Source of the DNA: Candidatus Nitrosopumilus sp.
GTDB lineage: Archaea; Thermoproteota; Nitrososphaeria; Nitrososphaerales; Nitrosopumilaceae
Direction of reading: 5' to 3'
DNA: 5,921 nt
Assembly (NCBI GenBank): GCA_029880665.1
Contig: JAOUNZ010000067.1
Location: forward strand, 1 to 5,921
In this document: one piece after another, positions 5,233 through 5,921 of the stretch
How positions within the stretch are numbered: the first letter of the stretch is position 1
How the letters are laid out: every line of letters starts with the position of its first letter
The notes under the pieces: generated by a model
What the model saw: the letters and a program-made list of their open reading frames with translations, nothing else
Database searches by the model: none
What the model was told of the DNA's origin: nothing
Program-made: the position numbers and the translations under genes

Positions 5233-5921
5233 TGAGTGATTTTGAAGGAAAAGAAGTTGATAGTAATCTACTAAAAAAATTCGAAGAGGAGGTCTGGTGT
5301 AAGGTACCACATTTAGAGGATACAAAGATTGTCAACCCTACACCTTTAGTTGATCTTACTGAAGATTTGAAAGAATGTGCTAAAACTGTCTACAAATTAG
5401 ATCTAGATGGCAAAGATTTGAAAGTTTATGGTAAGTTTGATTCTGCATTACTAAGTGGCTCAATCAAAGTCAGAGCAGCAATTCATATCATTCATAATGC
5501 GATACTTTCTGGAAAGTTGAAAAAAGACCAGACAGTAATTGAAGCTACATCGGGAAATTTTGGAATAGCATTAGGACAATTATCAAAACTAGGAGTAAAT
5601 GTGGTTGCGCTTGTATCGAGGAAATTACAAGAAGGCGTCTTTAAAGAATTAAGAAATGAAAATATTCGAATTATGGATTTGGATATGGACATTTGTCCAG
5701 CACCAGGAATGGAAAATAAAGCAAGTGAGTTAGCTGCAAAAGCAACCGCAGGAAATATCAGATCCCAATTGTCAGAGATTGGATTTGATCCTAAAATTTT
5801 TGATAAAAATATTCAAGAGATAGAGACGTTACTAGCTAAACAAGATATCATAAATTTGGCAAGATTTCTTGCAGAAATTTACGATTTATTCTGTCCAAAG
5901 CAATATGACAATGAATTGAAT
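5232..5921 (+). CDS. PLP-dependent fold-type II enzyme, cysteine synthase-like (partial)
   Basis: The frame is open from ATG 5232 to the window edge (230 codons, no stop), so the C-terminal part is missing. It carries the marks of the cysteine synthase/threonine synthase/tryptophan synthase-beta fold: PTPL (residues 36-39) near the start, GSIKVRAA with the likely PLP-binding lysine K79, TSGNFGIA (106-113) where N109 would contact the cofactor, and QYDNELN (224-230), comparable to the NQFxNPxN segment of cysteine synthases. The usual GSxKDR is here SIKVR, so the aspartate is replaced by valine. The segment between about residues 145 and 215 differs from ordinary CysK and contains CPAPGM. It probably performs a beta-replacement or elimination on an amino acid, but the substrate cannot be named. 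A Shine-Dalgarno and TATA-like box precede it. An own transcription unit is likely. Confidence 0.85.
   Translation, partial: MSDFEGKEVDSNLLKKFEEEVWCKVPHLEDTKIVNPTPLVDLTEDLKECAKTVYKLDLDGKDLKVYGKFDSALLSGSIKVRAAIHIIHNAILSGKLKKDQTVIEATSGNFGIALGQLSKLGVNVVALVSRKLQEGVFKELRNENIRIMDLDMDICPAPGMENKASELAAKATAGNIRSQLSEIGFDPKIFDKNIQEIETLLAKQDIINLARFLAEIYDLFCPKQYDNELN

Noticed and set aside
5492..5692. Minus-strand open frame opposite the PLP enzyme gene
   Set aside because: The plus-strand frame through this stretch carries the TSGN cofactor motif and is uninterrupted for 230 codons, so the reverse frame is a shadow.

Overview
The window looks like a chromosomal segment of an ammonia-oxidising archaeon of the Nitrosopumilus type (Nitrososphaerota/Thaumarchaeota). 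The reasons are an archaeal/eukaryotic-type ribosomal protein (eS1/S3Ae), a COG1325-type RNA-binding protein, an archaeal lipid-type geranylgeranyl reductase, strongly AT-rich DNA with tight gene packing, TATA-like promoter boxes, and several starts that fit leaderless mRNAs. The lineage is inferred from protein character and composition; no database comparison was possible.

Layout, all genes on the + strand. (1) 37-648 is ribosomal protein eS1, followed after 27 nt by 676-1104, a small predicted exosome-associated RNA-binding protein; together they form a translation/RNA-processing pair. (2) 1105-1287 is a 183-nt gap with a GC-rich, foldable island (about 1136-1207) that looks like an unannotated small structured RNA, followed by the promoter of the next gene. 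(3) 1288-2745 is an FAD-dependent geranylgeranyl reductase-family protein, likely saturating isoprenoid chains of membrane lipids or quinones. (4) 2786-3580 and 3581-5143 are an abutting pair, a MoxR/CbbQ/NorQ-type AAA+ ATPase and a CbbO/NorD-like VWA protein with an intact MIDAS site, which together probably form an ATP-driven enzyme-activating or metal-inserting machine with an unknown client. (5) 5232 to the window end is the N-terminal part of a PLP-dependent fold-type II (cysteine synthase-like) enzyme, cut by the window edge, with its own TATA box, a Shine-Dalgarno and a possible 12-codon upstream ORF.

There are no mobile elements, CRISPR arrays, rRNA genes or acceptable tRNA genes. The most interesting points are the candidate small RNA in the 1105-1287 gap and the AAA+/VWA pair with an unknown client. 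Lesser points are a cluster of non-ATG starts placed where leaderless transcription would begin, a repeated GGGCCC palindrome in two intergenic spaces, and the short upstream ORF at 5194.
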